The position numbers were made by a program, and so were the translations under genes. The notes under the pieces are model-generated. The model did not search any database and was not told the DNA's origin. It saw nothing but the letters and a program-made list of their open reading frames with translations. 64,000 nt of DNA, taken from NCBI GenBank assembly GCA_023313575.1, contig JAJTTP010000012.1, positions 620,001 through 684,000 of the forward strand, in the 5' to 3' direction. This document shows positions 46,400 through 59,399 of this stretch, piece by piece; within the stretch, counting starts at the first letter, position 1, and every line of letters starts with the position of its first letter. This stretch comes from Eutypella sp. D-1 (taxonomy: Eukaryota > Ascomycota > Sordariomycetes > Xylariales > Diatrypaceae).

Positions 46400-49300
46400 T
46401 CAAGAGGCGAAATACTGCTCGAGCTCCGGCTTCCACGGCGTCCTGTCAAGACTATAGATAGCGCGCTGCGCGCGTTTGCGCATGCCCGGACTAAAGGACG
46501 CCGCGCGGCGGCGGCGGTGGTGGTCAAGCGCATCATTCACAGCATCATCACCATAATATCCAACCCCGTCGTCTTCATCCGCGTCCGTGGCCACCGAGGG
46601 GCTGTAGATGTCCGGGCCGAAGTAGCCGGCGGGGACCGGGGCTGGGTGTTCGAAAGCGTAGTCCGGGCGGTCCCCGAAGATGTTACCGCTACTTCTGTTG
46701 CTGCCGTCGCGTAGGGAAGAGCCGTGGAGGAAGCTCTGCGTAGCCGCAGCAGGATCCTCGTACTCCTCGTTCAGGTCGAGGTCGAAGTGGACGGCCGTCT
46801 TGCTGGTGGTGTCGCCGGCGGAGGAGCCAGCGGCGGGCGGAGCCAATCTCCTCTCGATTTCGTCCTGCAGCATCGTGTACGCGCGGTTAAGGCGCAGGAT
46901 TTCGAGAGGCTCGTTCTCGCCGTTCGCGAGCAGGGTCCGGATGGCGGACGTCGTCTGGCGCTGGTGTTCCCGCAGCTGCTCCAGGGCCTGCGTCGGCAAT
47001 TCGCCCCTCGCCATCACGAGGTTGACGGGGCGGCTGTAGTCGAGCCTGGCACGCTTCGCGGGCTGAGGCTGCGTCGAAGAAGCCGGGCGCTTCATAGGCG
47101 ATGACGGCTCAAAACTCGTAGATGGAGTACCTGTCGACTCCACATCGTCCAGGTCCACCAACTCTTCTCTGTCGTCCTTTTCTAAGTCCTTCTCGAGTTC
47201 ATCTATCAGTTCCACTAACATGTCGTCGTTGCCCTGATCCTTTTCTGAAAGCGTCGGCCTAAGTAGCTCCATCACCGAATCCGAAAAGGAGTCAGGGGCC
47301 GCTCCGATAAGAGGGTTGGGGGGGTTGAGAGGTACAGGATTCCTGGGGTCTCGCGTGCGCGATTGAGGAACAGCGGGCTGTGGAAATTGAGGAGGATTGG
47401 TCGAGGACTCTGGTTGCGGTTGAGGTGAACGCGGACGGGAGGTAGAACCACGCTGAGACTGCGCCTCCGGGTCCGGCAGCTCGCCGGTAATAATCATATA
47501 CCTCCTGAACCATTCATCGGTCTCTGTCCGGTAGGAGGGAGGGACCGTTTTCCTGAACTTCTCTATCAATGCCTTTGTCCGCGGCGAAATTGGTGGCGCT
47601 GGCTCCTCCGATCCCGCGGCCCCGCCATCATAAACTGGCTGATTCTGAACCGGGGGCTGCGTATTGGGCTTTCCAGTGGTGTCAGGCTCGCTGGTATCCG
47701 ATAAGTTAGATGTCGTGATGACTTGTGACAGCGGGCTCCTGGGCATAGGCAGGCCAGGCGTCAACCCGGGCGCTGTCCCCCCGGGCGTCGTCCCCCCGGT
47801 CCCTGGGCGGCGGCCGGGTCCCCGGAGAACACGAGTTATGTCCGGTTTAGCAGTTTGCTTCCCTGCTGGAATTGCCGGGATGAAGCCCCCCTTGTTCGGG
47901 TTATTTTCTGGGGGTACGCGTCCGGGGCCAGTGGGCAGCTGAGGCGTGCCCTGCCGCGACGAGGTCGGAGTCGGGGTCGGGGTCCCACGAGCCGCCGCTT
48001 CGGCAGCCTCGCGCTCGTCCTTTTCCCGCTGCTCTTGCGCCCGCCTCTTCGACTCCTCGTCCGCGCGTTTCACCTCCTCTTCGTGTTGCTTCTGCTGCTC
48101 CGGCGTGCGCCTGTCAAATATCCTTGGCATCCTAGGCATAGGGGTTGGCGATTTAGATTCGCGTTCGCGTTCCTGCGGCTTTTCGCCTTGGTCATCTGAA
48201 GTGGTCTTGGTGTTGTTGCCGCCCGTTGTTGTAGTCGTAGTAGTGGTCGTCGTCGGTTTCGGCGTCGGATTCCGCGTTGGAACCGGCGGCGGTTCCGGGC
48301 GCATCAACTGGTCAACAGTCGCCAGAGGCGGGCGGCTCGTACGGTGCCTCCTCGAAGACCGCCCGGGCCTTTGGTGGGCACGACTGGTCCCAGTAGGTTC
48401 ATCCAGGTTCCTAGTGATGACTTCGTCGACCCTTCTATTATCCATGCCGTCCTCAGGAGTATCCTGCATCTGATTTGCAGTGACGGTAGTGTACGTCATC
48501 TTATCGGCATCGTCAATGACCTGCGGGAGGGGAGGATTGTCCCACGGGCGTGAGTGATGGATATGTCGAGGTCTGCTTAGCCTGTTGTACGAGCCGGAGG
48601 TTGTTTGCTCGAACGTCATTGGACTGTCATTTCGGTTCTCCTTGCTCCGTGCAGTCGGGACCTGCCTGTCGCCCCTGTCGAACAATGTCCAATATCGAGG
48701 GTTAGGATTGTGCGAGTCTTCCTCCCGTCGCCCAACAGGGCGGAGCAACTTCACATTCATGTCAGCGATGTCGGGTCCGACATATCCGGGAAAGTATGTG
48801 TCATGAATATCATCTGGCCGGTAGGGTCGATATCCCTGCTCTTGACTCTGGGGTGCTGTAGTAAGGTTGTTGGGTTCTGTAGTAAGGTTGTTTAGCAGCC
48901 TGGCAGTAAAGCGCCGCTGGGGTTCTGGTACTGGACGATCGGGAGTATTAGGGGCGCTGGCGATTGTATTGGTGCGTGACGTATGATATGCATCCGTCAA
49001 GTTCGACTCGAGCTCATTGGGGTTCTTTGAACGCCGAATCCAGTCCATCAGTATCTCTTCAGAGGGGTTGTCGGCGCCTTGTTCTGCGGGCTCGTCGTCA
49101 TTATCGTCCGGTTGGACTGTGTTGCTCATAGCAGCTACCGCCGCGATCGAGTCTTCGGGCCAGACGTAGTCCGGTTTGAGGATGGAGTTTGCGTAGGACT
49201 GGGCGACCTTGCCAACATCATCCCACCACAAGTCCTCGAGTTCTTCGCTGACCTCGGAGGGCGTGTCTTCACCATCCGAGTTGGAACTGCCGTGCCCAAA

Positions 49301-50442
49301 AACATCGGAATCATCTTCGCCATCAAAAGCGACGAGGCTAGGGAGGTCACTGCTGGCCTCCCCTTCGGCGATCTCGTCGACAGACTCCTCTTCTTCGGAG
49401 TCCTCTTCGACGTCATTTTCGGAATCCTCAGCAGAGTCCTCATGGGAGTCCTCTTGAGCGTAGTCATCCGCGACATCAGAATATCTCTCACCCCCGAAAA
49501 GGGGGGTGGCAGGACTGACGCCGGTAGATGGAGTGCTCACGGAGACATCGCCTAGCAGGCCATTTCCGTCACTACCGCTGCCATCACTATCTTCATACTT
49601 GACGCCGATGTCACGGCTACCTTCTCCACCTCTCAGGTGAGCCCTGGTACGACGACGGCCGCCGCCAAAACCACCACCGCCACCCCAGCCTACGTTACTT
49701 CCGTCACTGTTGCCGGTCTCACTGTCATCGGTGGGGCTAGCGCTCAGAACCTGATTCTTGCTGGCGCGGGCCTTGCGGCCATGCTGCTGGTTGACCCTGT
49801 TCTTGACGCGGCGGGCGATGTACTCGGTGGAGCTGAGGCTGGGGGTAGCGCGGTGCTCGAAGGCGTCGTAGTGGGTGCGACGACGGGTCTCGAGGGCGCC
49901 GCGGACGAAGCGCCCCGACTTGTCGGCGACTGTGGCCTCGCGGTACTGGATGGCGTAGGCGTCAGCGAGCAGGAGCTCGGTGGTGGCGCGGCGGTGGGCC
50001 CTGCGCGCCGCCCGGATCCGCCGCAGCCGCGTCTCTCTGGCTGCCGCCACCGCCGCCGCCACCTCCGACGCCGTCGGCGACGGCGTCACCTCCCACCCAG
50101 CCTTCCTTGCCTCCACCCTCACCGACTTTTCCGCCGCCCGTCGCGCCGCGCTCTTCTTCTTGGCCTCCCGCGTCCTCCGCTGCCAACCCCGACGAATGAC
50201 CCAGCTCTCCTTTTGGCAGTCTGTCGTGCCGTGCATACCCCGCGCCTGCGTTAGTCAAAGTTCATAAAGGAAGCTGATGATGTGAGAGGGGGTTCATGGC
50301 CCGTCAAAGACATACCGCGGAAGTCTTGCTTTAAATCCTCCAGTTCAGCCTCAGTGGCGGCTTGCTGTGAGAGGAGCCGGCCGACAGCGTCCTTGAGAGC
50401 CTGCTCCGGCGTCTTCTGGTAGAGACTTGCACCTCCCGACAT
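46400..50442 (-). CDS. Large disordered uncharacterised protein (about 1315 aa)
   Basis: Exon 1 (50442-50316) encodes MSGGASLYQKTPEQALKDAV and AATEAELEDLKQDFR, a short helical, possibly coiled-coil segment. The main exon runs to 46400. The acceptor at 50220 keeps the frame (joining to DCQKESWVIRRGWQRRTREA); a second AG at about 50246, closer to the CTAAC branch, would shift it. The main exon has its own ATG at 50236, so the start is not settled. After a basic helical part (ARRAHRRATTELLLADAYAI) come long acidic Ser/Asp/Glu stretches, poly-Thr and Pro-rich parts, and two short conserved-looking helical blocks: LIEKFRKTVPPSYRTETDEW and LAIL-type PLEILRLNRAYTMLQDEIER. The end is RAIYSLDRTPWKPELEQYFA. 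No domain is recognised. The composition fits a chromatin, scaffold or signalling protein, but no function can be assigned. Confidence 0.7.
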
Positions 50443-52496
50443 ACTGGCGACGAGAGGTGATGGTGATGGATGGGTTGGCTTTTTCTTCTCTCCGCTTGAG
50501 GGTTCACCAACTCTTTATGGTTTCGCGCCAGTGTGGTGCGTTGCACGTTCGTTCATATACGCCCAAGCCAAGAAGTCAAACGGGCATTTAAGAGGAAAGG
50601 GTTGGGTGATGATACTATGCCTCCTACCCACGAAGATGGTGAGGTACCACGCGATTAATTATGAAAAGGGGAGAGACTCGCAACTCAGCAGCTACCTTGC
50701 TCGCCAATGTGCTGGGATGTCAAACGATGGAAGATGTAAACGAGAAGAAAGAACAAGACTTCGATGCCAGTAATCGGCACTGCTCCTCCGAGAGAGAATT
50801 CTTAGAATATTTAGGCGGGCGCGTTTGCATGGCTTTGTCCTAGATTTAACCTTTGCCTCTTGCAGCGGGTCCTGTTTTCTGGGACACGAACGGTTCCGGT
50901 AGTATATAATGTGACTCTTTATCCTCCTCAACCAGACTGAGACATACCCCTCCATTACCGTTTCCAGAAGCAAAAAGACTTGGAGAAGGAGGTCAGCCAT
51001 AGCCGGAAAGTTATCGGAATCCTTCAAATTAAGGCAAAATATCATTAGGTTCATGTCAGAGGAGCAAGTCCAGTCCTTCGAGGGTGTCGAAGTTAGTGTT
51101 CTCTACACACAATGATAATTGGATCGATTGCGAGTGGCATGACAAGAGCAAGAGCGCGGATGGTATTGGCATGATATATTACTAAAGCTCATTACCTACC
51201 TATCTGCCTATCTGGGAGACTGTGAATAAGCCTGTGCATGACAATAATAAACATGCCAGTGACAGTCTCCCGCCAGCAGGTTGTTTGCTAGCAATACTAG
51301 CAGGCATGGTTTAATCAAGCACGCTGCAGAGCGGCGAAAGCGTCACACAGTTGTATGTGGGGTGTCTGGTTAACACGCCACACATTCCAGCACAATGCAT
51401 TGGGCCCGACTTCGACTAAGGAAGGAGCTAGGCACTATTGCACAATTTTCTCGGTCAGTGTATGCTCTTCAATCAGGGTATAATTACCTTATGCTACCGG
51501 CGACGAAGCGAACGCCGAGTAGTGACAAGAACCACATCAGACACGTGATACAACGAGACGAGTAGAGATGGCCATAGCAACGAAAACACACTGCGAAGCA
51601 ATCCGGTGATGGCGTATGGATGGGAACGTAGTAGCCCTCCGCTTTAACGCATGTCGCGGGGAGTGGGTTTTGTACAGTCATTACCGAGTCGCACGGGCGA
51701 GGAATTAGGTGCCAGGGCGCAGCCATTTCTAAGTTGGCGGGATTTAAAAGACTGGTTCATTACGGTCGTTTTTCATGTTGCACCTCTGGGACTTTGACGA
51801 TCTATTATGTTGCATTCTGCGTGGCCCACCTCAAGCAGCTATTCCGCATCGTGAAAATGCTGTTGCTGCTGCTGCTGCTGCTGCTGCTGAAACTGCTCCG
51901 TCGTACCGTTCGTCAAGCTCGCAGAACCATCGGGGAAAAGGAAATAATAATAATGATACAGCGACAGGTTGTGAAGGGCGGTCTGGTATCCACGCGGTCA
52001 AAGAATGCGAGTGGTCCAAAGGGAGTGGTGGTCATGGTGATGATGGTGATGTAAACAGACCTAGCATCGTCAAGGGGATCCTCCAACTCATTTCCTTACC
52101 GAGATGAATCGCATCATCGACTAAGAGGCGAGTAACGTTGCTTTCCCTTGCACGTATCCGTCCGTCCGTCGATTTCCTTGCCGAATTAAAGTTGAATAAG
52201 AAAGGGGAGAAACAAAAGTAAGAGAACATGTGCGACGATGCCTTTTCCTTCCCTGTATAACCTGCCGAACAAAAAACTCCATGTGTCGCAACTTTTTATG
52301 GTATCCGCCGTGTTCGCATGCCCAAAGAAACAGTGACACAAGATGAGGAAGACGATGCCAGAGGTTTAGAAAATCCAGATCCAACCTCAGAATAGACTAG
52401 GGTGAATGCAAGGAGAGTCTCCTCAGCGCCCACGACGATCGCCTGGATGACGCATTAGCAGCGACGGCTACCGAGCCGGGTGTTCCTGTTTGCCGA
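50443..52496. other. Intergenic, no certain gene
   Basis: About 2 kb upstream of the 1315-aa gene and downstream of the RRM gene. A minus-strand open frame at 51484-51726 encodes 80 residues with five cysteines but no recognised family, and I do not call it. A perfect 10-bp inverted repeat (51214-51223 and 51262-51271) and a (CTG)n run lie here. Confidence 0.4.
51857..51891. repeat. (CTG)n microsatellite
   Basis: About ten CTG/TGC units, one of them TTG, in gene-free DNA. Open frames across it (poly-Leu or poly-Ala) are artefacts of the repeat. Confidence 0.75.
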
Positions 52497-53712
52497 TTAG
52501 GGCGCACCTCCATAAGTCTCACGGGGCTCAGGCCGAGAAGCAGCCTCGCCATAGCCCGAAGCAGCCGGCTCGCGGGAACGGGGACCATCACGGTCATAGC
52601 GGTCACGCTCGTAGCCGCCACCACGTCGATCATAGCGGTCACGGTCATCACGGCCGCCGCCGCCGCCGCTACCGTAGCGATCAACGCGGCCGCCACTGTA
52701 GTCATCGTTGCGGTCACGGCGGTCGTAGCCGCGGTCATAGCCACGATCTTCTCTGGCATAGCCGCCACGGTCGTCGCGGTAGCCACGGTCATAGCCACGA
52801 TCCTCACGATAACCGCCGCGATCACCACGGTCGTCTCGGCCATAGCCACCACCGCGATCATAGCCACGGTAGCGGTAAGGGTCGTCGCGACCACCGTAGC
52901 CACCACCGCCACCACGGCGACGGTCGTCGAAGCGGCCACCACCACGACCATCTGAATAAAATTGAGTCAGAGGGTTCCAAAATTAGTAGATAGAATTCAA
53001 CTTACCTCTCTTGGGAGGGCCAAAGTACTTGCCCGGAGTGGGGGTACGAGGGCGAGCACGGCGGGCCTTCTCAATGCTCAGAGTTCGACCCTCGACAACT
53101 TCACCCTGGAGACCGTCCTTGGCAGCATCAGCTTGGTCAGAAGTGACCATCTTCACGAACCCAAAGCCACGAGACTCCTTAGTATGGGGGTCCTTCATGA
53201 TCTGGCACTTCTCAACCTCGCCATACTTCTCGAAGAGGCGGGCGACCTCAGCCTCGGAAAGCTTGGGGTGGATACCAGTGACGAAGAGGTTGGAGCCGGG
53301 GTTGATAGAACCATCTTCATCCCTGCTACCATTCTCCTCTCTAGGCGCACTGTTGTTCGATGTCAGAAATGATTAACTTCGGATACTGATGACATGTAAA
53401 GGCAAGTAGATGGTCTCAATGGTGCTGATAGATGGCGTGTTTGTGTTCAGAAGGGCTAGTGCTGGTGCTTACCGATCGATGTTAGCACCAGGCGAAGCGG
53501 ATCGGCGACGAGAAGATTCGAGACCATCATCGCGAGAGGCACGAGGAGAGGCGCTACGCTGATCGCGCTCATAGCGGGGGCCATCATCTTTTTTCAGATC
53601 GCGTTAGCTGGACTGGTACGATATTATGGGGGAATCACAAATCGTCAGGACAAAACATACCGTCATAACGATCGCCGTTGGCGGATTCATAATCCATGGC
53701 GGTGGTTGCCAT
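52497..53712 (-). CDS. RRM/RGG RNA-binding protein, transformer-2-like
   Basis: Four exons (53712-53661, 53587-53473, 53349-53006, 52951-52497) sum to 966 nt, 321 aa. A short Arg/Ser-rich N-terminus (SASPRASRDDGLESSRRRSA) precedes one RRM with RNP2 LFVTGI and RNP1 RGFGFVKM, between which EAEVARLFEKYGEVEKCQIM has the normal spacing. A linker PRTPTPGKYFGPPKR is like that after the RRM in Tra2 proteins. The C-terminal 150 residues are a Gly/Arg/Tyr/Asp-rich tail of repeated RGGGYGRDD and RGYDRGYRDD type, likely disordered and arginine-methylated. The protein probably acts in splicing or mRNA handling in the nucleus. The low-complexity tail also reads as an open frame on the other strand, rich in His and Arg, which is a shadow. 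Confidence 0.88.
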
Positions 53713-55405
53713 TGTAGCCGTCTGTATTTTTATCTGCTGTCTGACCAAGAAGTTAGATTTTTCAAAGGGTATGTGTATGTTTGGCAGATGAAGATAATTG
53801 TGCAAAGTTAAGGTTAGAGAATGAGAGAAGAGAGGGAAAAGTGCAGTGCAGATACCCGAGTAAGGCAAGAAATGTTGGGGAAGGCGGGAGAGGGAGGGCG
53901 GTTGGAAAAGTGAAAGAAGGCGCGACGGTTATATGGATGGTATGTATGTATACAGCCTTAGGAAGGTGCTACCTACTAGGTACGTATGTGTACCTAAGTA
54001 TGTGTTTGTGATGAATTGAAACCCCAGTTGGGTAACCTGGTTTAGGTACCTAGGTAGGTACTTGCGAAAAGGCACCTGGAAAAGCAGAGGTAACGGGAAG
54101 GTGGGTAAGTGAAGGGAAGGGTACCTAAGATAACAATCGCAAAGGAGAACAGAGAAAAGGAAGTATGTATGTGTGTGTGTGTGAGGTTCGGCGGAAAAAC
54201 CCTTCAAAGAGTTTGTTCAATTGATGCAGCGGTAGCCCATCGCAAGGCTGGCAAATAATCCCACGTGCGACGAGACTTGATGGGACAGGTATGCGCGTAA
54301 TTGAAATGAAAGGGAGTTTCTTACGAACCTTGCGTATTCTTCACTTGTATGTGAGATGGAGAAAGAGATAAAAGCGCGACACCTAGATAAGAGAACGAGG
54401 TTATTTACACCGGTCGCGAGTAGTTGTTGACAAGTAGCTGCGATTTGCCTTTCATACGTGTGATGATGACAAGAGAAGACCGCTGCCTGGCCAAGGTGGC
54501 GGTGGTGAATATGCCTTCTGGATTGAAGAGAGGCTCTTGCTGATGATGAGGGAATGGAGGGATTAACCTACGTAAGATGCTAAGATAGATACGTGAATGG
54601 ATCGATCCCGAGCTTTCAGATGTTTGTGGTCGTTCCAAGGTTGTAAATGGACGATTGATGGTCGATGCGCCCAGTCAGTAAAAAAAAGGTTAATTCCTTT
54701 CCAAGATTGCTATTGATCACTAGATGGTTCAATGACAGGAAAGGGTTTGGGGTGGTTTGGGGTATGGAAGGGGCAAAAAAATAGGAAAGTGGGCCATGGG
54801 TCGGAGGGTCTTTGAGGGTCCAAAGAAAAAGGTTGCAGTATTAGCGGGTCTGATTCGCTGACTAAGTCAGTTCGTACTTTCCTACTTTCCCAAAAACTGT
54901 CATACCTGCGCAAGACTGCCTGCCTGACAGGACTGCCAATTCTGCCATATTGTGGAAGGCATCCTAGCTAACGTATAATAGGGTTAGCGCGTCTCGAAAC
55001 GCGCGTTGCCGCATCCACTAAACCCGATATGCCGGTTTCATCTCGAAATCTCATATCACGAGCTTACAGGCATATTACCCTATCAAGCCACATGCCAGAA
55101 TGTAACTATTGGAACATTGGATTGCGCTGGTCGCATGCTTGGATGGATGGCTCTATGTTGGTCAAAGAGAGCATTCATTCTCTTCACTTGTCGGTGTCCA
55201 TGTGCGAAATACAATTTCCAGTTTACTTGATATATATGTATACATAAGTACCTAGGTACTTTATACCCTAGCCTAGGACCTTACAATATGTACTGAAATT
55301 CCCTATTGAGGTAGGACCAACTACGGTATATGTACCTACCTAGGGGCAGGTACCTAGGTAGGTACACAGGTACAGTAGGGACTTGAGTCCTTGTAGCTCA
55401 GTTGC
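53713..55405. other. Intergenic upstream of the RRM gene
   Basis: No gene is seen. The left part is the promoter and leader of the RRM gene. TACCTAGGTA-like motifs are concentrated at 53970-54060 and 55245-55375, and a (GT)n run lies near 54163-54182. Confidence 0.45.
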
Positions 55406-58014
55406 TTATAGCTCACCCATCTCCGGCTCGAGTCCCACCGAATCAGCCAATAGTGCCTGTTGCACATTGATATAACCCGGTTCAGCCTCGTCGAGGAATT
55501 TGAGGCCCTCGACTGCTTTACCTCCGCACGCTCTCTCCAGGGCGAGGTATGCAAAGTGACCACCAACAACAGGGCGAGCCATAAAGTCAGGTCCCGGGAA
55601 ATGGCCCGTACCCTCCGTCTCGTATAGATCCGTCATCGGCCGGTCTAGAATAATTCATACGTGATCAGTCAATTTTCCCTCGCGAGGGGAGCAAGGAGCG
55701 TGTTATCTTACCTGTAGTAGTTTCATTGACCCATCTCGCAACGTGTTGCAGGATCTCTGTTCGCACCTTCTTTCCAGCAACAGCAGCGGCAAAGAATTCC
55801 CAGTCGCTCTTGGTATACAGATGTCTACTATCCATCGGTAGGCCATACTTTTGCAACACCGCGTGATACCAGTCATTCTGTGCTTTGTAGATTTCGTTTG
55901 GAATGAAATGCGACTTCTTCTTCTTGGAGCCGCTCAATGGTGCCTGTCCGGCATCCCAGGCGCTGCCATGGTCGAGGGCAGAGGCATCCTCAGGAAGGTG
56001 AAAGCAGAGAAGTGCATCGGCATACATGTTGTAAAGAGTGGTCCAGGATCCATGCCAGTGATAGCTCACTTTCACGTGTGACTTGTCCTTCGCGAGGGCA
56101 TACTCCTGCCATTTCTCAAGATATTCTTCGGCTACGAGACCGTAGTATTCAGCATCTTCTTCCTCGCCAACCAATGTGGCGACCTCGCTCATGGCCTTGA
56201 TGCCCACGATTCCTTTCAATGCCAAGTTCGTTTGGTTAGGTAAGGGGCCAGCGAAGTCATCGGTGCAGAGTTGGTTTGCTGGGATAAGCGCCTCGTCGAT
56301 GAGATACTTTGTCCATTGCTTCCATAGTTTATATGAGCGAGCGAGCCACCACACGGCAACCCTTCCGCCTGTCGTGCCTACATCCTCGAATGATCGATCC
56401 ATGCCATAGGCATCGACAGTGTCTGGTCGTTTCACCGGCCCTGCAGCTAATGCTAGGGCCTCTTGGGGTGCGGTCTGGCTGAAGGGAGGCGTCGCATCCT
56501 CATTGAGCGCATTGGCCAGGGCAAGAGCCATGATCAACATGTTGCCGCATTCCTCCAAAGGCATATATTCGTCTCTTCCATCCGAATGGCCAGTTGCGTT
56601 AGGGAAATGGTAGCCAAGGTCATGCATGCTGTAGTCATTGGGGTATTGGCCACTCTTTTGGTGCTCGAGGAGAGGCTCTAGCAAGTATGCAAGCCATTGC
56701 GGGTTCGTGTACAGGAAGAACGGGAACGCAGGGTAGATGACATCGACCGTCTGAAAATTACCATTGGACGAAATTTCCTTAAGGAAGATGATGGGGCTTT
56801 CGGGCGTTCCGGAGAACTGCGTCGCTCCTAGTACCTGGCGGGCAGACTGGGCTACTATGTCCTGGTAGTCCTGAGCACCAGAGGCGTACGCATCCTTCGC
56901 CAGCTGTTCGGAGTAGTTCCCTGCTAAATAGAACGCGGTCTCGTAGTCGTCGAAGTGGTAGTGAAGAAGTTCTTGGATGTTGTGGAAATAGGAGGCCCAC
57001 AATGGGCGCATCTGAGTCAAGCCTCTGGCGGAGGCAAACTGTGTCACAGGATCTTGGGTGAGGGCAAAGGTAAACCGCACACTATCGTTGGCGGGTGACG
57101 TATGATTCGAGTGTTTACTCAGTTTGAAGGTCTTGGAGAAAGCAAAAATAGGCTCCTCCTCGAAAATACCACGGTAAGACTCATCGACCTTGTTCTTCAG
57201 AGAATGGTGTCGCGCAAATTGGCGTCGGACGTGGTTCGCCTCACCAGACTCATGGTCGACATCAGCAGGGGCGCTGATATGAACTGTACCCCATTCAGCA
57301 TGGTCCCAGGCTTCAGTAAGCAGCTCCTCGTTCCGGCGACGAATACTCCAGGTCTTGATATGAGTCCCTGAGTGCTTGCCTGCGGACTTGCCGAAATCCC
57401 AGACTATCTTATTGCCCCGATGTCCACTGACCCATTCCCCATTTACATCTATATAGATACTGACATCGGATGAACCCTCGACGTAAGCAGTCAGATACGC
57501 GGCCGGTAGAGACTGGCGGAAAGTCGAGGTAGGGGTAACGGGAGACAGGAAGGAGAGGGTGATTTTCAGGTCGGTGCCTTTTATCGTATATGTGAGGTTG
57601 GTCGTAGAGGCATCGAAGGAGGCACCTTGGTACTTGGGGGAAGTAACAGTATAGCTAGACATGTAATCGTTAGTCCGCTTGCTTGTCGAGACATTTGCGA
57701 ACAACAGGGAAAGACAGGAAAGACAAGTAGTCGACTGACCTTGACCTAGACGAATGCCTTAGAAAGTCTTGCGGGCGCCCAACCAAAGGGTATACAGTGT
57801 CGGTATCAGGTACTTTTGCCATAATGGCAAAACCAACAGTGCTGCCAGTCCAGAACATAGGCCAATGATGCCATGGTTCATGACGGGCATGGTTGAGCCA
57901 AATACTTAGGTAGGGATTGCGCACGATCAATGGCAAGACAGAGGGGGTCAACGTTGAGGCATGAACTGCAATGGCAGTCAGCGCCGCAATGGCAGCCCAG
58001 AAATTCAATTTCAT
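55406..58014 (-). CDS. gtaA: Secreted glutaminase GtaA-type
   Basis: Three exons (58014-57740, 57681-55712, 55644-55406) sum to 2484 nt, 827 aa. The N-terminus MKLNFWAAIAALTAIAVHAS is a signal peptide. Exon 1 continues with LPLIVRNPYLSIWLNHARHE, the usual start of the mature glutaminase. The joined protein then has DVSIYIDVNGEWVSGHRG, TFALTQDPVTQF, VDVIYPAFPFFLYTNPQWLA, GYHFPNATGHSDGRDEYMPL and ECGNMLIMALALANAL. Exon 3 closes with RPVVGGHFAYLALERAC. These are the conserved blocks of fungal glutaminase A (DUF5127/DUF4965/DUF1793 arrangement), which hydrolyses extracellular glutamine to glutamate and ammonia. Several N-x-S/T sites fit glycosylation. The 57-nt first intron has a weak GTCAGT donor, but phase and family alignment agree. 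The gene stands alone, with no obvious nitrogen-use partner nearby. Confidence 0.88.
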
Positions 58015-59399
58015 CGTAACAGATAAGGAGTAGGGAGTATGAGCCCTTCCTTAGGGGCAGATCGTGAGTGTTTATTCGCGATAAAGCATGAAACGCAATG
58101 CGGGGGGATTCCGCAGCCGTTATTGGGACATGAGACTCGATTTCAAGGGTGTTTTAAGTGTATGAACTATGGAAGGGTAACGTATGGGGGGAGACAGAAT
58201 GTAAGAATCTTAGAAGAATCTTAAAGGGATCTCAGAAGGGTCTTGGAAGCACAGAAGCTCTTGAAAGAGGCAGTCAAGTGTGGCTAATGGTTTCATGCAA
58301 CCAGTTGATTCAGCTGAACTGTAACTCAAGATGGATGGAACCTCGAATTCTAAACTCTGCCAGTGTAAAACGCCAATAGACGAACAATGAACTATTCAAT
58401 TGTAAGAGAGACGAAAATCACGCAGATAGCAGCGCTAAGTTTAACAGAGAAGATTGATGATATCCCACTCAGTGTTGAGGTTGAGTGACAATTCTGAGTT
58501 AAGAAGACGAAACAGCCAAGAGTGAGGGGGACAATAACGTAGAAGTGTTTACCCAAGCTTAAAAGTCCACTTAGAAGTCCATTTAGGAGTCTCGGAAGCT
58601 CCCACTTACATGACCAGAATTACCGGACCCAACTTACCCACTTGTATGACGACCAGTGCTTCAGCTTGGCTTTGTACTTGTACGAATATAGTTGGGGTAG
58701 TTGCGTCTTTTCCAAGATTGTCTTGCGTTATGTAGGTAGCTGCGTACTTCCAAGGGAGGTTCTGTCCCCTGCAGGGTTCGCCAATCGCCTCAGACCAACC
58801 CCTAAAGAAGAGGGAGTAGATGACGAAGTTGCGACCCCAGGGTTCCACAAATCCCACTAGCTGACAGGCCTGTTCCGGTCATGGGACTCCACAGGTTATC
58901 GCCAATTGGAAGCCAACGGTACCTGAGGTGCACGACCGTCTGGGGAGCAGCGGAGCTGCGACTTTTGCCTACATACAGGCCAGACTGCATACAGGCAACC
59001 CCGCATTGTGGTAAGTGCCCAGGAAGGGTCCACTACTTCAGGACCTCCCGGGATACTTCACTGCGCAGTGCAGGATTTTCACGTGACCTCAACGCCTCAG
59101 CCAAAATGTCGACACGATCCGAAGGGTGCGATGGAAGAAGCAAGGAGACATACACTCGGAAATACAACATTAGATTTCCGCGCACGACATTTTATTTGTC
59201 TAGTGTACTTCAGGTCGTTGAGTTGTGACAGATACTTTCAAGAAATCAGATTCTGTGCGACTATAAAAAAAAACAGTTCAACTCTCCCCTAACGCGAGAT
59301 GATGTGTGATATGTCAATTTCGATATTCTCGGGGGTAGTTTCCTAGGTTTACCACGCCAACTATCGCCTGGAAACCCCGTAGACTAACTAGCGCCCAAA
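58015..59399. other. Intergenic upstream of gtaA, no gene seen
   Basis: Begins with the gtaA promoter. Several open frames of 60-115 codons overlap on both strands (58606-59228), but none has recognisable motifs. The right end borders the arylsulfatase relic, and part of this stretch may be its unrecognisable N-terminal region. Confidence 0.4.

Noticed and set aside
51484..51726. 80-aa cysteine-containing minus-strand frame
   Set aside because: Length is within the range of chance open frames here, and no family, signal peptide or splice partner is recognisable.
52490..52993. His/Arg-rich plus-strand frame of 167 aa
   Set aside because: Antisense reading of the RGG tail of the RRM protein.
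55389..55440. Possible tRNA: TAGCTCAGTTGC followed by GGCTCGAGTCC
   Set aside because: Both boxes deviate from consensus, they are only about 20 bases apart (a tRNA needs over 30), and most of the stretch is antisense to the last exon of gtaA.
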